NCBI RefSeq assembly: GCF_024494565.1
Contig: NZ_JANHDN010000003.1
Location: 310,001-374,000, forward strand
Length of the DNA: 64,000 bases
Origin: Halorubrum rutilum
Lineage (GTDB): Archaea > Halobacteriota > Halobacteria > Halobacteriales > Haloferacaceae
Reading direction: 5' to 3'
Positions 34,516 through 42,600 of this stretch are shown piece by piece. A program made the position numbers and the translations under genes. A model generated the notes under the pieces. It was not told the origin of the DNA. It did no database searches and saw only the letters and a program-made list of their open reading frames with translations. How positions within the stretch are numbered: the stretch's first letter is position 1; each line of letters begins with the position of its first letter.

Positions 34516-34833
34516 TGCGGTGGCGCGCGCCTCCGAGCGCCCCTCGGGCGCGAGGAGCGCGTGCGAGGGAGTCAGTCGTCCGGAGCGAAGCGGAGGACGA
34601 CTGACGAGGCTGGGGAGGCGTGAGGCGCGGTGCGGTTGCGGACGGGCGGGATTCAAAGGGGCAGGCGCGAGGACGAAGCCCGGCGCAGTAAGCACCGCAA
34701 GGAGCGAGTGAAACGAGCGACTGAGGAGCGCAGCAAGCCGCGCGAGTCGTCGCGCCTGGGGCTTTGGGAAAGGTCACCGCGAAGTCAGCGATCACGTATA
34801 GCCGAGCGGCTGGGACTTTGGAGGGCTTCACCG
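34516..34833 (+). repeat. Structured repeat, copy B
   Basis: Copy B reads on the plus strand. Hairpin 1 (about 34524-34564) keeps the GA/GA internal loop, but its tip stem is gcgcc/ggcgc where copy D has ggccg/cggcc. Hairpin 2 is replaced by a long stem (gtcagtcgtcc/ggacgactgac, about 34578-34614). The long stem pairs 34662-34674 with 34746-34758 (12 of 13 positions). A second 3' half-site (gagcggctgggactttgg) lies at 34804-34821. It lies between the PHP promoter and the end of the TRAM gene. Confidence 0.85.
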
Positions 34834-34880
34834 TCGACTCGCAGCCATCGAATTCGAGAAAAGGGAGTGACGCGAGCCGA

Positions 34881-35147
34881 TCAGAACGCGCTCTCGCCGA
34901 CCGTCTCCCTGTAGGTCCCGGTGCCGCGGTGGGCCGTCTCGTCCCACGTCTCGACCGCGACCCGGACGCGAGTGTCGAGCGCGTCCTCGGGCGCGCCGTC
35001 GATCCGCAGCGTCGAGTCGCCGATGCGGGCGACGGCCCCGTCTCCCTCCGCACCGGTGACCATCACCTCGATCACGTCGCCGGGCTCGTAGTCGGGGGTC
35101 GAGCTCCGGAGCGACCAGCCGGCGAGGAACTTCTCGAAGCGGCTCAC
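34881..35147 (-). CDS. TRAM-like small protein coupled to an NhaC antiporter
   Basis: An 88-residue protein starting at a GTG that overlaps the antiporter stop (GTGA). Residues about 22-70 (YEPGDVIEVMVTGAEGDGAVARIGDSTLRI) look like a TRAM domain, a five-strand beta barrel that in archaea binds RNA and can act as a cold-shock-like chaperone. The N-terminal VSRFEKFLAGWSLR is an amphipathic helix. The coupling to an ion transporter is curious and is not explained by either family. Ends next to repeat copy B. Confidence 0.7.
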   Translation of the reverse strand: MSRFEKFLAGWSLRSSTPDYEPGDVIEVMVTGAEGDGAVARIGDSTLRIDGAPEDALDTRVRVAVETWDETAHRGTGTYRETVGESAF

Positions 35148-36766
35148 GCGCGCGACACCTCCTCGGAGATCCGGTCGGGGATGTACTCCCGCCCGAAGCC
35201 GGTGACCGCGGCCAGCAGGAAGACGATAACGAGGAACCAGCCGTGGAACACGTACGGCACGACCTCGATCGGGTTGACGACCATCTCGGGACCGTACTGC
35301 TCGCCGAGCCCGTCGGGGCCGACCATCACCTGGTACCCCACCAGCACGCCGCCGGCCCACGGGAAGATGTACCCCAGCGCCGAGGTGTTGGCGTCGAGGA
35401 TGTTCGCGCGCCGGTAGCCGTTGATGTTGAACTTCTCGCCGAGCCGGGCGATATACGGGGCGATCGCGATCTCCGCGGCGGTGTTGATCGTGATCATCCC
35501 GTTGATCGCCGCCGTGCCGAGCACCATCGTCAGCTCGGCGCGGCGGACGGTGGTCGCGACCGAGTCGAGCAGGAACTCCAGGATCGCCTCGAAGCCGCCG
35601 CCGCGGATCATGATCTGCGCCATCGCCACGATCAGCAGGGTCAGGACGATGAGCGGGAAGAAGCCGACCGCGCCCGAGTAGAGGCTGCCGCCGACGCCCG
35701 CGGTCTCGCCGACCCGCACGAACGGGAGCGCCGCGGCGGGCGTCGGCTCGGTCGTCGTGAACACGAGGACGTCGGCGACCGACGAGAGCCCGAACGCGAG
35801 GTTGAACGCGACGGCGACGATCAGCCCCCACGAGATCGCCTCGACGATGTGGCGGCCCGCGACCGCCGTCGCGATGACGACGCCCATCGAGATCAGGTGG
35901 ACTAGTCCGGGCGCCGTCGCGGACTCGCGGAGCGCGGCCGCCCCCTCCAGGCTCGCGCCCGAGAGCACCGACCCCATGATCAGGTACGCGGCGAACGCCG
36001 GCACCGCGGCGAGGATCGCGTACTTGAACCGCGAGGCGACGACGCCGCCGATGTCGGCGTCCTGGGTCACCGCGCTCACGATCGTCGTGTCGCTCACGGG
36101 CGCGAGATTGTCGCCGAAGACGGCACCCGAGAGGATCGCGGCGAACAGCAGCACCGGGTTCGCGCCGAGGAGGACCCCGGCCGGGAAGAAGAGGGTGACG
36201 AACGCGACGGTCGCGCCGTACCCCGTCCCAATCCCGGTCGCGAGCAGGCCGCAGAGGACGAACGCGGCCGCGGGGAAGGTGGTCGCGCCGACGTTCAGCG
36301 CGTCGGCCGCGAAGATGAGCCCCTCCACGAAGCCGCCGACCTGCAGCGTCTCGGCGAACATCCCGGCCCACAGCCACGCCACGATCGCGGTCGCGGCGAC
36401 GCGCTGAGTCATCCCCTCGAAGATGGTGTCGGCGTACGCCTTCCAGTCCCCGCGCACGAGGAACATCCCGAGGATGGTCCCGACGAGCGCGCCGATGACG
36501 AGGCCGTTCGTGTCGCCGATGCCGAGGACCCCGCTCTGGACGATCGCCCAGGCGATGAAGAAGGCGATCGGCACCGTGCTCGCCCACTTGCCGCCGTAGA
36601 AGCTGATCCGGGGGCTGTCCGTCGACGCCGACTCGTCGGCGAATCCGCCGTCGGCGACGGGGACCGGCTCGCCGGTCGCGTCATCGGGTGCGTCCGCGGG
36701 TGGTTCGCCACCGGGCGGTTCGTCGTCGATCCGATTTCGCGTCTCGTCGTCTGGGGGACCCGTCAT
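35144..36766 (-). CDS. NhaC-family Na+/H+ antiporter
   Basis: A 540-residue membrane protein with about 12 helices after a 50-residue acidic cytoplasmic N-terminus. The family signature GDNLAPVSDTTIVSA is intact, as is a second conserved region with GTAAINGMITINTAAEIAIAP. Members exchange Na+ for protons or, in some cases, act on organic substrates. In a halophile it would help keep cytoplasmic sodium low. The ATG at 36766 has a TATA-like gtttaggtg 27-35 bp upstream. Confidence 0.88.
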   Translation of the reverse strand: MTGPPDDETRNRIDDEPPGGEPPADAPDDATGEPVPVADGGFADESASTDSPRISFYGGKWASTVPIAFFIAWAIVQSGVLGIGDTNGLVIGALVGTILGMFLVRGDWKAYADTIFEGMTQRVAATAIVAWLWAGMFAETLQVGGFVEGLIFAADALNVGATTFPAAAFVLCGLLATGIGTGYGATVAFVTLFFPAGVLLGANPVLLFAAILSGAVFGDNLAPVSDTTIVSAVTQDADIGGVVASRFKYAILAAVPAFAAYLIMGSVLSGASLEGAAALRESATAPGLVHLISMGVVIATAVAGRHIVEAISWGLIVAVAFNLAFGLSSVADVLVFTTTEPTPAAALPFVRVGETAGVGGSLYSGAVGFFPLIVLTLLIVAMAQIMIRGGGFEAILEFLLDSVATTVRRAELTMVLGTAAINGMITINTAAEIAIAPYIARLGEKFNINGYRRANILDANTSALGYIFPWAGGVLVGYQVMVGPDGLGEQYGPEMVVNPIEVVPYVFHGWFLVIVFLLAAVTGFGREYIPDRISEEVSRA

Positions 36767-37128
36767 GCGTTTCTCCTACGCGCTCGGAGACGGAGGGTCC
36801 ACCTAAACCCTCCTTTTTCGGGTCGGCCACCCGGCGGCCGGATCCCGAATCGGTTTCCGCCCGGACACGCCGCGATCCACAAGAACACGCTTAAGAACCC
36901 CGCCGGCGTCGTCACGGACGGGAACAGCACAGCTGCAAATCCGACTCGCCGGGGCCTCTTCGCCCGCGGCTTGGGAATGTAGCAGTGCACCGACGCCTCC
37001 GGCGTCGCGGCTCGGGCCGGTCCGTTCGCGCGGATCGGCCCCCGACCGCTCGCTCGACGCGAGCGCCCGACAGCCGCGCCGCGCGGAGCCGCGGTCACGT
37101 TGTGGTTGTGCCGTTCCAATTTCAGACA
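36767..37128. other. Long region between the NhaC gene and rps15, with probable rps15 leader
   Basis: 362 bp. At the left end is the NhaC promoter. A TATA-like gcttaagaa at 36889-36897 on the plus strand predicts transcription of rps15 from about 36920, giving a leader near 210 nt. The leader contains stable hairpins (gacgcc/ggcgtc near 36995, cgctcg/cgagcg near 37055). No open frame or known RNA is recognised. Confidence 0.45.
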
Positions 37129-37599
37129 ATGGCACGAATGCACACGCGCCGTCGCGGTTCGTCCGGTTCGGACAAGCCGGCGACGGACGAGAACCCGGAG
37201 TGGAGCGACGTCGACGCGGAGGCGATCGAATCCCGCGTCGTCGAACTGGCGGAGCAGGGCCACGACCCCAGCGTCATCGGCCTCAAGCTGCGCGACGAGG
37301 GCGTCAAGGGCGTCCCGGTGCCGGACGTGAAGCTGGCGACCGGCAAGAAGGTCACCGAGATCCTCGAGGAGCACGACGCCGAGCCGGAGTACCCCGAGGA
37401 CCTCTACAATCTGATGGAACGCGCCGTTCGCCTCCGCGAGCACATGGCGGACAACGGCCAGGACCACCAGAACAAGCGCGCGCTCCAGAACACCGAGTCG
37501 AAGATCCGCCGCCTCGCGAACTACTACCGCGGCGACGAGATCGACGAGGAGTTCACGTACACCTACGAGCGCGCCGCCGAGCTGGTCGGCGACGAGTAA
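37129..37599 (+). CDS. rps15: 30S ribosomal protein S15
   Basis: A 156-residue archaeal/eukaryotic-type S15 with the N-terminal MARMHTRRRGSSGSDKP and the C-terminal ESKIRRLANYYRG region. It binds 16S rRNA early in small-subunit assembly. No TATA box is seen within 40 bp of the ATG, so a long leader is likely. It opens the cluster rps15 - recJ-like - pcc1 - rps1e, an order conserved in haloarchaea. Confidence 0.96.
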   Translation: MARMHTRRRGSSGSDKPATDENPEWSDVDAEAIESRVVELAEQGHDPSVIGLKLRDEGVKGVPVPDVKLATGKKVTEILEEHDAEPEYPEDLYNLMERAVRLREHMADNGQDHQNKRALQNTESKIRRLANYYRGDEIDEEFTYTYERAAELVGDE

Positions 37600-37677
37600 C
37601 GACGCCGGGCAGCGACACCGACGAACCGAGAGGTAACCGGAGACGACGCGACACGCAGACCACACGAACCCGTACCC

Positions 37678-38931
37678 ATGACCGAAGCGACGACCGCCAC
37701 GCCCGCCCCCGACGCCCTCGCCGACGTCCTCGCAGACGCGCCGTTCGCCCGGCTCGTCGCGACCGACGACGGCGACGCGCTGGCGGCCGCGGGGCTGCTC
37801 GCCGGAGCGCTGCGAGCCGTCGGCACGCCGTTCCAGGTCCGGGTCGCCGCCGACCCCGTTCCCGACGACGCCGACGACGGCGTCGCGGTGACCGTCGGCG
37901 CGGCGCGCGGGGCGCACGCGATTCCCGGCGCCGGACGCCCGGCGAGCGCGGACGCGTTCGCGGTCTCGCGCGCGCTCGGTATCGAGCCGGACCCCGTCGT
38001 CGCCCTCGCGGGCGTCGTCGCGGCCGGCTCCGTCCCCGGAACGGACGGCTCGGGCGACGCGCTCGACGCCGCGGAGGCGTCGGAGCTCGTCCGCCGGCGG
38101 CCCGGCGTCGCGATCCCGACCGCGGATCTCGCGGACGGACTCGCGGCGTCGACGCTCGTCCGGACGCCGTACTCCGGCGACACGGAGGGCGCGCGCGCCG
38201 CGCTCGCTGAGCTCGGACTCCCGGCCGAGCTCGACGACGACGCCCGGCGACGCCTCGCGTCGCTGGTCGCCGTCGACGTCGCGGACGCGGACGGGGCGAT
38301 CGCGCGGGCCGCCTCCGCGGTCGAGCGCGCGCTCCGTCCGTACGAGGCGGTCGGGGACGCGGCGCCGTTCGAGACGGTCGGCGGCTACGCCGACGTCCTT
38401 GACGCGCTGGCCCGCGAGGCCCCCGGCACGGGGGTCGCGCTGGCGCTCGCCGCCGACCCGGGCGACGACCTCGCGACCGCCGCGCTCGACGCGTGGCGCT
38501 CGCACGGACTGGCGGCGCACCGCGCGCTCGACGCCGCGACGACCGGCCGGTACGACGGCTGCGTCGTCGTCCGCGTCGACGTCGCGGCGGGCGTCGGCGC
38601 CGGCCGCGCCGAAGATGGCGACGCCGCGGGCGACGCGGCCGCCGTCCTCCCGACCGTCGCCCGGCTCGCCCGCGACTTCCGGTCGCCCGAGCCGGTCGCC
38701 GTCGCGGTCGACGAGACCGCGGGCCGGCTCGCCGCCGCCGCGACCGAACCGGTCGGGCTCGGCGACGCCTGCCGGTCGGTCGCGGCCGAGGTCGGCGGCG
38801 ACGGCTGGGGGACCGCCGACCGCGGCGGGATCGCGGTCGGCGCGGTCGACGAGGCGAGCGAGAACGGACGCGGGAACGAGACCGACGGCGACGTCACGGG
38901 CGCGCTCGCCGCGCTCAGGGAGGCGCTATGA
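37678..38931 (+). CDS. RecJ-like / DHH-family protein with degraded catalytic motifs
   Basis: A 417-residue protein at the position where haloarchaea carry a RecJ-like (GAN/Cdc45-related) gene between rps15 and pcc1. The N-terminal LVATDDGDALAAAGLLAGAL aligns with DHH motif I, but the metal-binding histidine is missing, and no DHH triplet is found in the middle region. It is Ala-rich and acidic. An active nuclease is therefore unlikely; a structural role like that of Cdc45/RecJ in the replicative CMG complex is plausible (inference). It overlaps pcc1 by 4 bp. Confidence 0.7.
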   Translation: MTEATTATPAPDALADVLADAPFARLVATDDGDALAAAGLLAGALRAVGTPFQVRVAADPVPDDADDGVAVTVGAARGAHAIPGAGRPASADAFAVSRALGIEPDPVVALAGVVAAGSVPGTDGSGDALDAAEASELVRRRPGVAIPTADLADGLAASTLVRTPYSGDTEGARAALAELGLPAELDDDARRRLASLVAVDVADADGAIARAASAVERALRPYEAVGDAAPFETVGGYADVLDALAREAPGTGVALALAADPGDDLATAALDAWRSHGLAAHRALDAATTGRYDGCVVVRVDVAAGVGAGRAEDGDAAGDAAAVLPTVARLARDFRSPEPVAVAVDETAGRLAAAATEPVGLGDACRSVAAEVGGDGWGTADRGGIAVGAVDEASENGRGNETDGDVTGALAALREAL

Positions 38932-39290
38932 GCGGGGACGAGCCGCGGACCGACGCCGGCGAGTCCGCCGGCGGAGCCCGAGGCGACGAGACGCGGGGCG
39001 ACGGGGCGACCCGGACGGCGACCGTCCGGACGACCCACGCCGACGCCGCCCTCGTCGCCGCCGCGCTCGCGCCGGACGAGACCGACTCGATGGCCACCCG
39101 CGTCGACGGCGACGCGATCGAGTGCGCGATCGAGCGGCCCACCACCGGCGGGCTGCGGGCGACCGCGGACGACCACGTCGTGAACCTGCGCGTCGCGGAC
39201 AGACTCGTCGAGCGCGCGAGGGCGCACCTCGCGGCCGACGGCGGAGCGCGCCGCTCCGACACCAACGGCGACACAGACACTAACACATGA
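38928..39290 (+). CDS. pcc1: KEOPS complex subunit Pcc1
   Basis: A 120-residue protein; the fold is in residues 30-105 (RTATVRTTHADAALVAAAL ... VVNLRVADRLVERARAHL), with disordered ends. Pcc1 dimerises the KEOPS complex, which makes the t6A base on ANN-decoding tRNAs. It overlaps the RecJ-like gene upstream and rps1e downstream by 4 bp each, so the whole cluster is translationally coupled. Identification rests on the local pattern and the conserved position. Confidence 0.8.
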   Translation: MSGDEPRTDAGESAGGARGDETRGDGATRTATVRTTHADAALVAAALAPDETDSMATRVDGDAIECAIERPTTGGLRATADDHVVNLRVADRLVERARAHLAADGGARRSDTNGDTDTNT

Positions 39291-39931
39291 GCGAACGATC
39301 CGTATCCAAGAGCAGAGAACAGAAGCGCTGGTACACCGTGCTGGCGCCCGAACAGTTCGACCGGCAGGAGCTCGGCGAGACGCTCGCCGAGGAGCCCGAC
39401 CAGGTCGTCGGCCGCACGATCACGACGACGCTGGGCGAGCTGACCGGCGACTCCGGCGCGAACAACACGAAGCTGACCTTCAAGATCACCGACGTCGGCA
39501 GCGACACGGCGTACACCGAGTTCATCACGTACGAGCTCACGCGGGACTACCTGCGCTCGCTCGTCCGCCGCGGCGCCTCGAAGGTCGAGGCGTCGATCAC
39601 GGTGCTGACGACGGACGACTACCGCATCCGCGTTCAGCCCGTCGCGCTGACGACGAAGAAGGCCGACCGCTCCCAGGAGAAGGCGATCCGCCGCGTCATG
39701 ATCGACAAGGTCCACGCGGCCGCCGAGGAGCGCACCTTCGAGGCGTTCGTCGACGCCATCGTCGAGGGGAACCTCTCCTCGGCGATCTACGGCGAGGCGA
39801 AGCTGATCTACCCGCTGCGCCGCGTCGAGGTCCAGAAGCTGACCCTCGAAGCGCGGCCGCGCGAGGTCGCCGCCGAGGAGGAGGCCGCCGTCGACGTCGA
39901 CGCCGACGAAGTGGCCGTCGACGACGAGTAA
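39287..39931 (+). CDS. rps1e: 30S ribosomal protein S1e (S3Ae)
   Basis: A 214-residue protein matching archaeal S3Ae/S1e, including KRWYTVLAPEQFDRQELGET, NNTKLTFKITDVG and RRVMIDKVHAAAEERTFEAF. The last 25 residues are an acidic Glu/Ala/Val/Asp tail typical of halophiles. It is a component of the small subunit near the mRNA exit. It ends the conserved cluster; repeat copy C begins 135 bp downstream. Confidence 0.95.
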   Translation: MSERSVSKSREQKRWYTVLAPEQFDRQELGETLAEEPDQVVGRTITTTLGELTGDSGANNTKLTFKITDVGSDTAYTEFITYELTRDYLRSLVRRGASKVEASITVLTTDDYRIRVQPVALTTKKADRSQEKAIRRVMIDKVHAAAEERTFEAFVDAIVEGNLSSAIYGEAKLIYPLRRVEVQKLTLEARPREVAAEEEAAVDVDADEVAVDDE

Positions 39932-40065
39932 CGTCTCGCGACGCGCCGACGCGACTTCTCCGTTTATCAGCCGCGGAGCGGCGGCGCCGACGTGAACGCC
40001 CGTGAGCGAGAGCGGCGGCGACGATCTCGCTCATAAATAGAGATCGTGATAAGACGGTTCGTAAT

Positions 40066-40345
40066 GCAGTGGCGCGTGCCTGCGAGGCCGTATCGCGGCC
40101 GAGCAGCACGCGCGAGGGACGCGGTGAGCGCTCGCAGAGCGCGAACCGCGAGGCTGGGGAGGTGTGAGGCTGCGGTTGCGGTGCGGTCGGGTGGGACTCA
40201 AAGGGGCAGTCGCGAGGACGCCGCAGGCGACGCAAGCACCGAAACGAGGGACCGAACGAAGTGAGCGACCGAGTGAGGCGCGCAGCGGGCGTGCGGCGTC
40301 CTCGCGACTGGGGCTTTGGAGGTGTTCACCGCCGATCCGCCGTGG
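40066..40345 (+). repeat. Structured repeat, copy C
   Basis: Copy C reads on the plus strand. Its long stem is a perfect 19-bp pair (40207-40225 with 40292-40310). Hairpin 1 (about 40072-40114) has ctgc/gcag where copy D has ctcc/ggag, a paired change beside the GA/GA loop. Hairpin 2 (about 40118-40152) is cgcggt-GA-gcgctc / gagcgc-GA-accgcg. AT-rich sites lie at 40031-40040 and 40350-40358 (ttataaac). It sits between rps1e and an acetyltransferase remnant. Confidence 0.88.
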
Positions 40346-40364
40346 ACCAGTTATAAACGGCCAC

Positions 40365-40478
40365 TCACTCCATCGATCGCGTCAACTGCTTTCGATACGG
40401 CTCGAACCCCTGTGTCTCGTAGAACGCCATCGCTCGCTCGTTGTTGACGCCGAGTCGAATCTCCGTACACTCGGCTGC
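40365..40478 (-). pseudogene. GNAT acetyltransferase C-terminal remnant
   Basis: The minus strand encodes the last 35-40 residues of a GNAT acetyltransferase: EIRLGVNNERAMAFYETQGF, then EPYRKQLTRSME and a stop at 40365. This is the conserved motif B region in which such enzymes grip acetyl-CoA. Nothing upstream resembles the rest of the fold, and a run of AT bases (atttaaaaagg) follows at about 40488. Base composition is less G+C-rich than neighbours. It is a truncated remnant of a lost gene, abutting repeat copy C. Confidence 0.75.
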
Positions 40479-40580
40479 GCCCGCGCTATTTAAAAAGGAT
40501 CCCGTGGCGTGCGGGTCGTCCGCATCCCCCGATATCCGGGAGACGAAAGCTTGAAACGCCGCTCGCCCGACCGCACGAGT

Positions 40581-40859
40581 ATGGAACTGCGGGTCATCGA
40601 GAAGACCGACACGGAACTCCGCATCGAGATCGCCGGCGAGGACCACACGTTCATGAACGTGCTGAAGGGCGTCCTCCTGGAGACCGACGGCGTCGCGGCC
40701 GCGACCTACGACATGAATCCCGAGCAGTCCGGCGGCCAGACGGAGCCGGTGCTGACGGTGAAGTCGGAGTCCGACGACCCGCTCGACCTGCTCGCCGACG
40801 CCGCCGGGGCGATCACCGACCGGACCGACGCGCTGCGCGACGCCGTGCGGGCGGCCTGA
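40581..40859 (+). CDS. rpoL: DNA-directed RNA polymerase subunit L
   Basis: A 92-residue protein of the Rpb11/RpoL family, with the core [32 protein letters not shown] and the C-terminal helix [24 protein letters not shown]. It pairs with subunit D to start RNA polymerase assembly. The ATG at 40581 has a cttgaaac TATA-like element 27 bp upstream. Length is normal (about 90-100). Confidence 0.95.
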   Translation: MELRVIEKTDTELRIEIAGEDHTFMNVLKGVLLETDGVAAATYDMNPEQSGGQTEPVLTVKSESDDPLDLLADAAGAITDRTDALRDAVRAA

Positions 40860-40972
40860 GGGGACGCCGCGACGCCGTTCCATGCTCTTTCGGCTCGTCT
40901 GTTCCGCTCCGCGAGCCGCTACCCCGCCGATCGAGGGGCATACCTAAGTGTCGACTCCAGAAACGAGGAGGC

Positions 40973-42019
40973 ATGCCACCGAGCGTACTCATGCTGGGAT
41001 GGGGGTACCCGCCGAACATCACCGGCGGGCTCGACGTCCACGTCGGCGAACTGTTCTCCGGGCTCCGCGACGACCTCGGGGTGGAGGCCACCCTCGTGTT
41101 GCCCGCGGAGTTCGCCCCGGACGACGAGCCGGGCCTCGAACCGGTCGAGACCGGCGACGGCGACATCGCCGCCCGCATCGAGCGCCTCAGCGACCGGTTC
41201 GCGGAGCTGGCGCCCGACCACGACGTGATCCACACGCACGACTGGTTCGGCTACGCTCCGGGGCGGCAGGCCGCGCGCGCCTCGGACGCGACGTGGGTCT
41301 CGTCGTTCCACTCGCTCGCGAGCGACCGCAACATCGACCCGCCGAGCCGCGAGGTCGAGACCGAACGCCGGCTCGCGAACGCCGCCGACACGAACATCGC
41401 CGTCAGCGAGATCGTCCGCGGCGACATCAGGGAGCTGTACGACGCCGACTCCCGCGTCGTCTACAACGGGTTCTCGACGCCGACGTTCTCCGGCAAGGAC
41501 GTCCGCGAGGACCTCGGCATCGACGGCGAGATGCTGTTCTTCGTCGGGAGACACACGGACCAGAAGGGAATCTCGCACCTGCTGTACGCGGTGAAGAAGC
41601 TCCGCGGGCGCGACGTGACGCTCGTCGTCGGCGGGTCGGGCCACCAGACCGAGCAGCTGAAGCGGTTCACCGAGCTGCTCGGCATCGAGGACCGGGTCGA
41701 GTTCGTCGGCTACGTCCCCGAGGCGGAGCTCGGCGACTACTACGCCGCGTCGGACGCGTTCGTCTCCCCCTCGTACGCGGAGCCGTTCGGGATCACGATC
41801 ACGGAGGCGCTGGAGGCGGGGACGCAGGTCGTCGCGACGCCCTCGGGCGTCGCCGAGGTGCTGCCCGACGGCTGTCTCGTGGAGGTCGAGACGGACTCGG
41901 AGTCGATCGTCGACGGGCTCATCGAGGCGCTCGACCGCGAGGAGCCGCCGCAGTACGAGCGCCGCGAGTGGCTGGACGTGGCGGAGGACACGCTGGCGGT
42001 GTACGAGGAGGTCGCGTAG
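40973..42019 (+). CDS. GT4-family glycosyltransferase (glycogen-synthase-like)
   Basis: A 348-residue GT-B enzyme. N-terminal LGWGYPPNITGGLDVHVGEL is the GxGG-type acceptor-side loop; HTHDWFGYAPG, FFVGRHTDQKGISHLL and YAEPFGITITEALEAG (the E-x7-E motif) identify GT4. Candidate products are glucan or a surface glycan, or trehalose-like solutes, but the substrate cannot be told. The ATG at 40973 has a cctaag TATA-like element about 27 bp upstream. It differs from the GT at 3180 in keeping all signature residues. Confidence 0.88.
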   Translation: MPPSVLMLGWGYPPNITGGLDVHVGELFSGLRDDLGVEATLVLPAEFAPDDEPGLEPVETGDGDIAARIERLSDRFAELAPDHDVIHTHDWFGYAPGRQAARASDATWVSSFHSLASDRNIDPPSREVETERRLANAADTNIAVSEIVRGDIRELYDADSRVVYNGFSTPTFSGKDVREDLGIDGEMLFFVGRHTDQKGISHLLYAVKKLRGRDVTLVVGGSGHQTEQLKRFTELLGIEDRVEFVGYVPEAELGDYYAASDAFVSPSYAEPFGITITEALEAGTQVVATPSGVAEVLPDGCLVEVETDSESIVDGLIEALDREEPPQYERREWLDVAEDTLAVYEEVA

Positions 42020-42111
42020 GGCGCGCCGGCGGTGTCCGAGAACTCAGCGGGAGACGCGCCGGCGGTGTCCGAGGACGTGAGGGAGGGCGGGCGCTCGGAC
42101 CGGTTCGATCG
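42020..42111. repeat. Short direct repeat between convergent genes
   Basis: A 19-nt unit (cgcgccggcggtgtccgag) occurs at 42022-42040 and 42055-42073 between the convergent glycosyltransferase and the 109-residue gene. It is probably a local duplication. No function is evident. Confidence 0.5.
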
Positions 42112-42441
42112 CTATTCCGCCGCCTCCTCGTCGCCGCGGTACACGTCGAACTCGGTCGCCGTCTCCGGGTGGGTGATCCGGAACCCCTCGGCCGTCTCGA
42201 TCACGCCGCGCGTGCTCCCGGTCTCCCCGCCGTACGGGCTCTCCTCGCCGTCGATCCCGCCCCCGCCCTGATACGGCGAGGTGTACGGCGACCCCGAGAC
42301 GGGCTCGTCGAACCCCTCCGGCGGGAGGTAGATCCGCTCGCCGCCCGCGGAGCGGACGACGACCGCGACGTCGCGGGTGCCGGTCACGTCGATGACGGTT
42401 CGCTCCCCCGTGACGCGCGCGTCGATATCGATCTCGTCCAT
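42112..42441 (-). CDS. Conserved haloarchaeal protein of unknown function
   Basis: A 109-residue acidic, beta-rich protein (MDEIDIDARVTGERTVIDVTG, VVVRSAGGERIYLPPEG, ETAEGFRITHPETATEFDVY) with a Gly/Ser/Tyr-rich loop in the middle. It looks like a small beta-sandwich. I do not recognise a family with known role. The ATG at 42441 has a ctaaat TATA-like element about 27 bp upstream. It is divergent from rpa1, 159 bp apart. Confidence 0.6.
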   Translation of the reverse strand: MDEIDIDARVTGERTVIDVTGTRDVAVVVRSAGGERIYLPPEGFDEPVSGSPYTSPYQGGGGIDGEESPYGGETGSTRGVIETAEGFRITHPETATEFDVYRGDEEAAE

Positions 42442-42600
42442 GCCCCACGTTGCGGACGGGGGCGATTTAGCAGTACCGGCGTCGACGCCCGGTCGCCGTC
42501 CCGAGCGGCCGGCCCTCGCGTCGGGGTCGCGCCGGGGTCGCGCCGGGACCGCTCCCCGGGTGGTGAATCCTTTTGTGCGGTCGCGTCGAAGTCGACTCCG

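Noticed and set aside
36900..36970. tRNA-like sequence with a gcaaatcc loop before rps15
   Set aside because: A T-loop-like string occurs, but no acceptor, D or anticodon stem can be folded around it.
36763..38520. 585-residue minus-strand open frame across the rps15 region
   Set aside because: Antisense shadow of rps15 and the RecJ-like gene; the product is a basic, repetitive chain without a domain.
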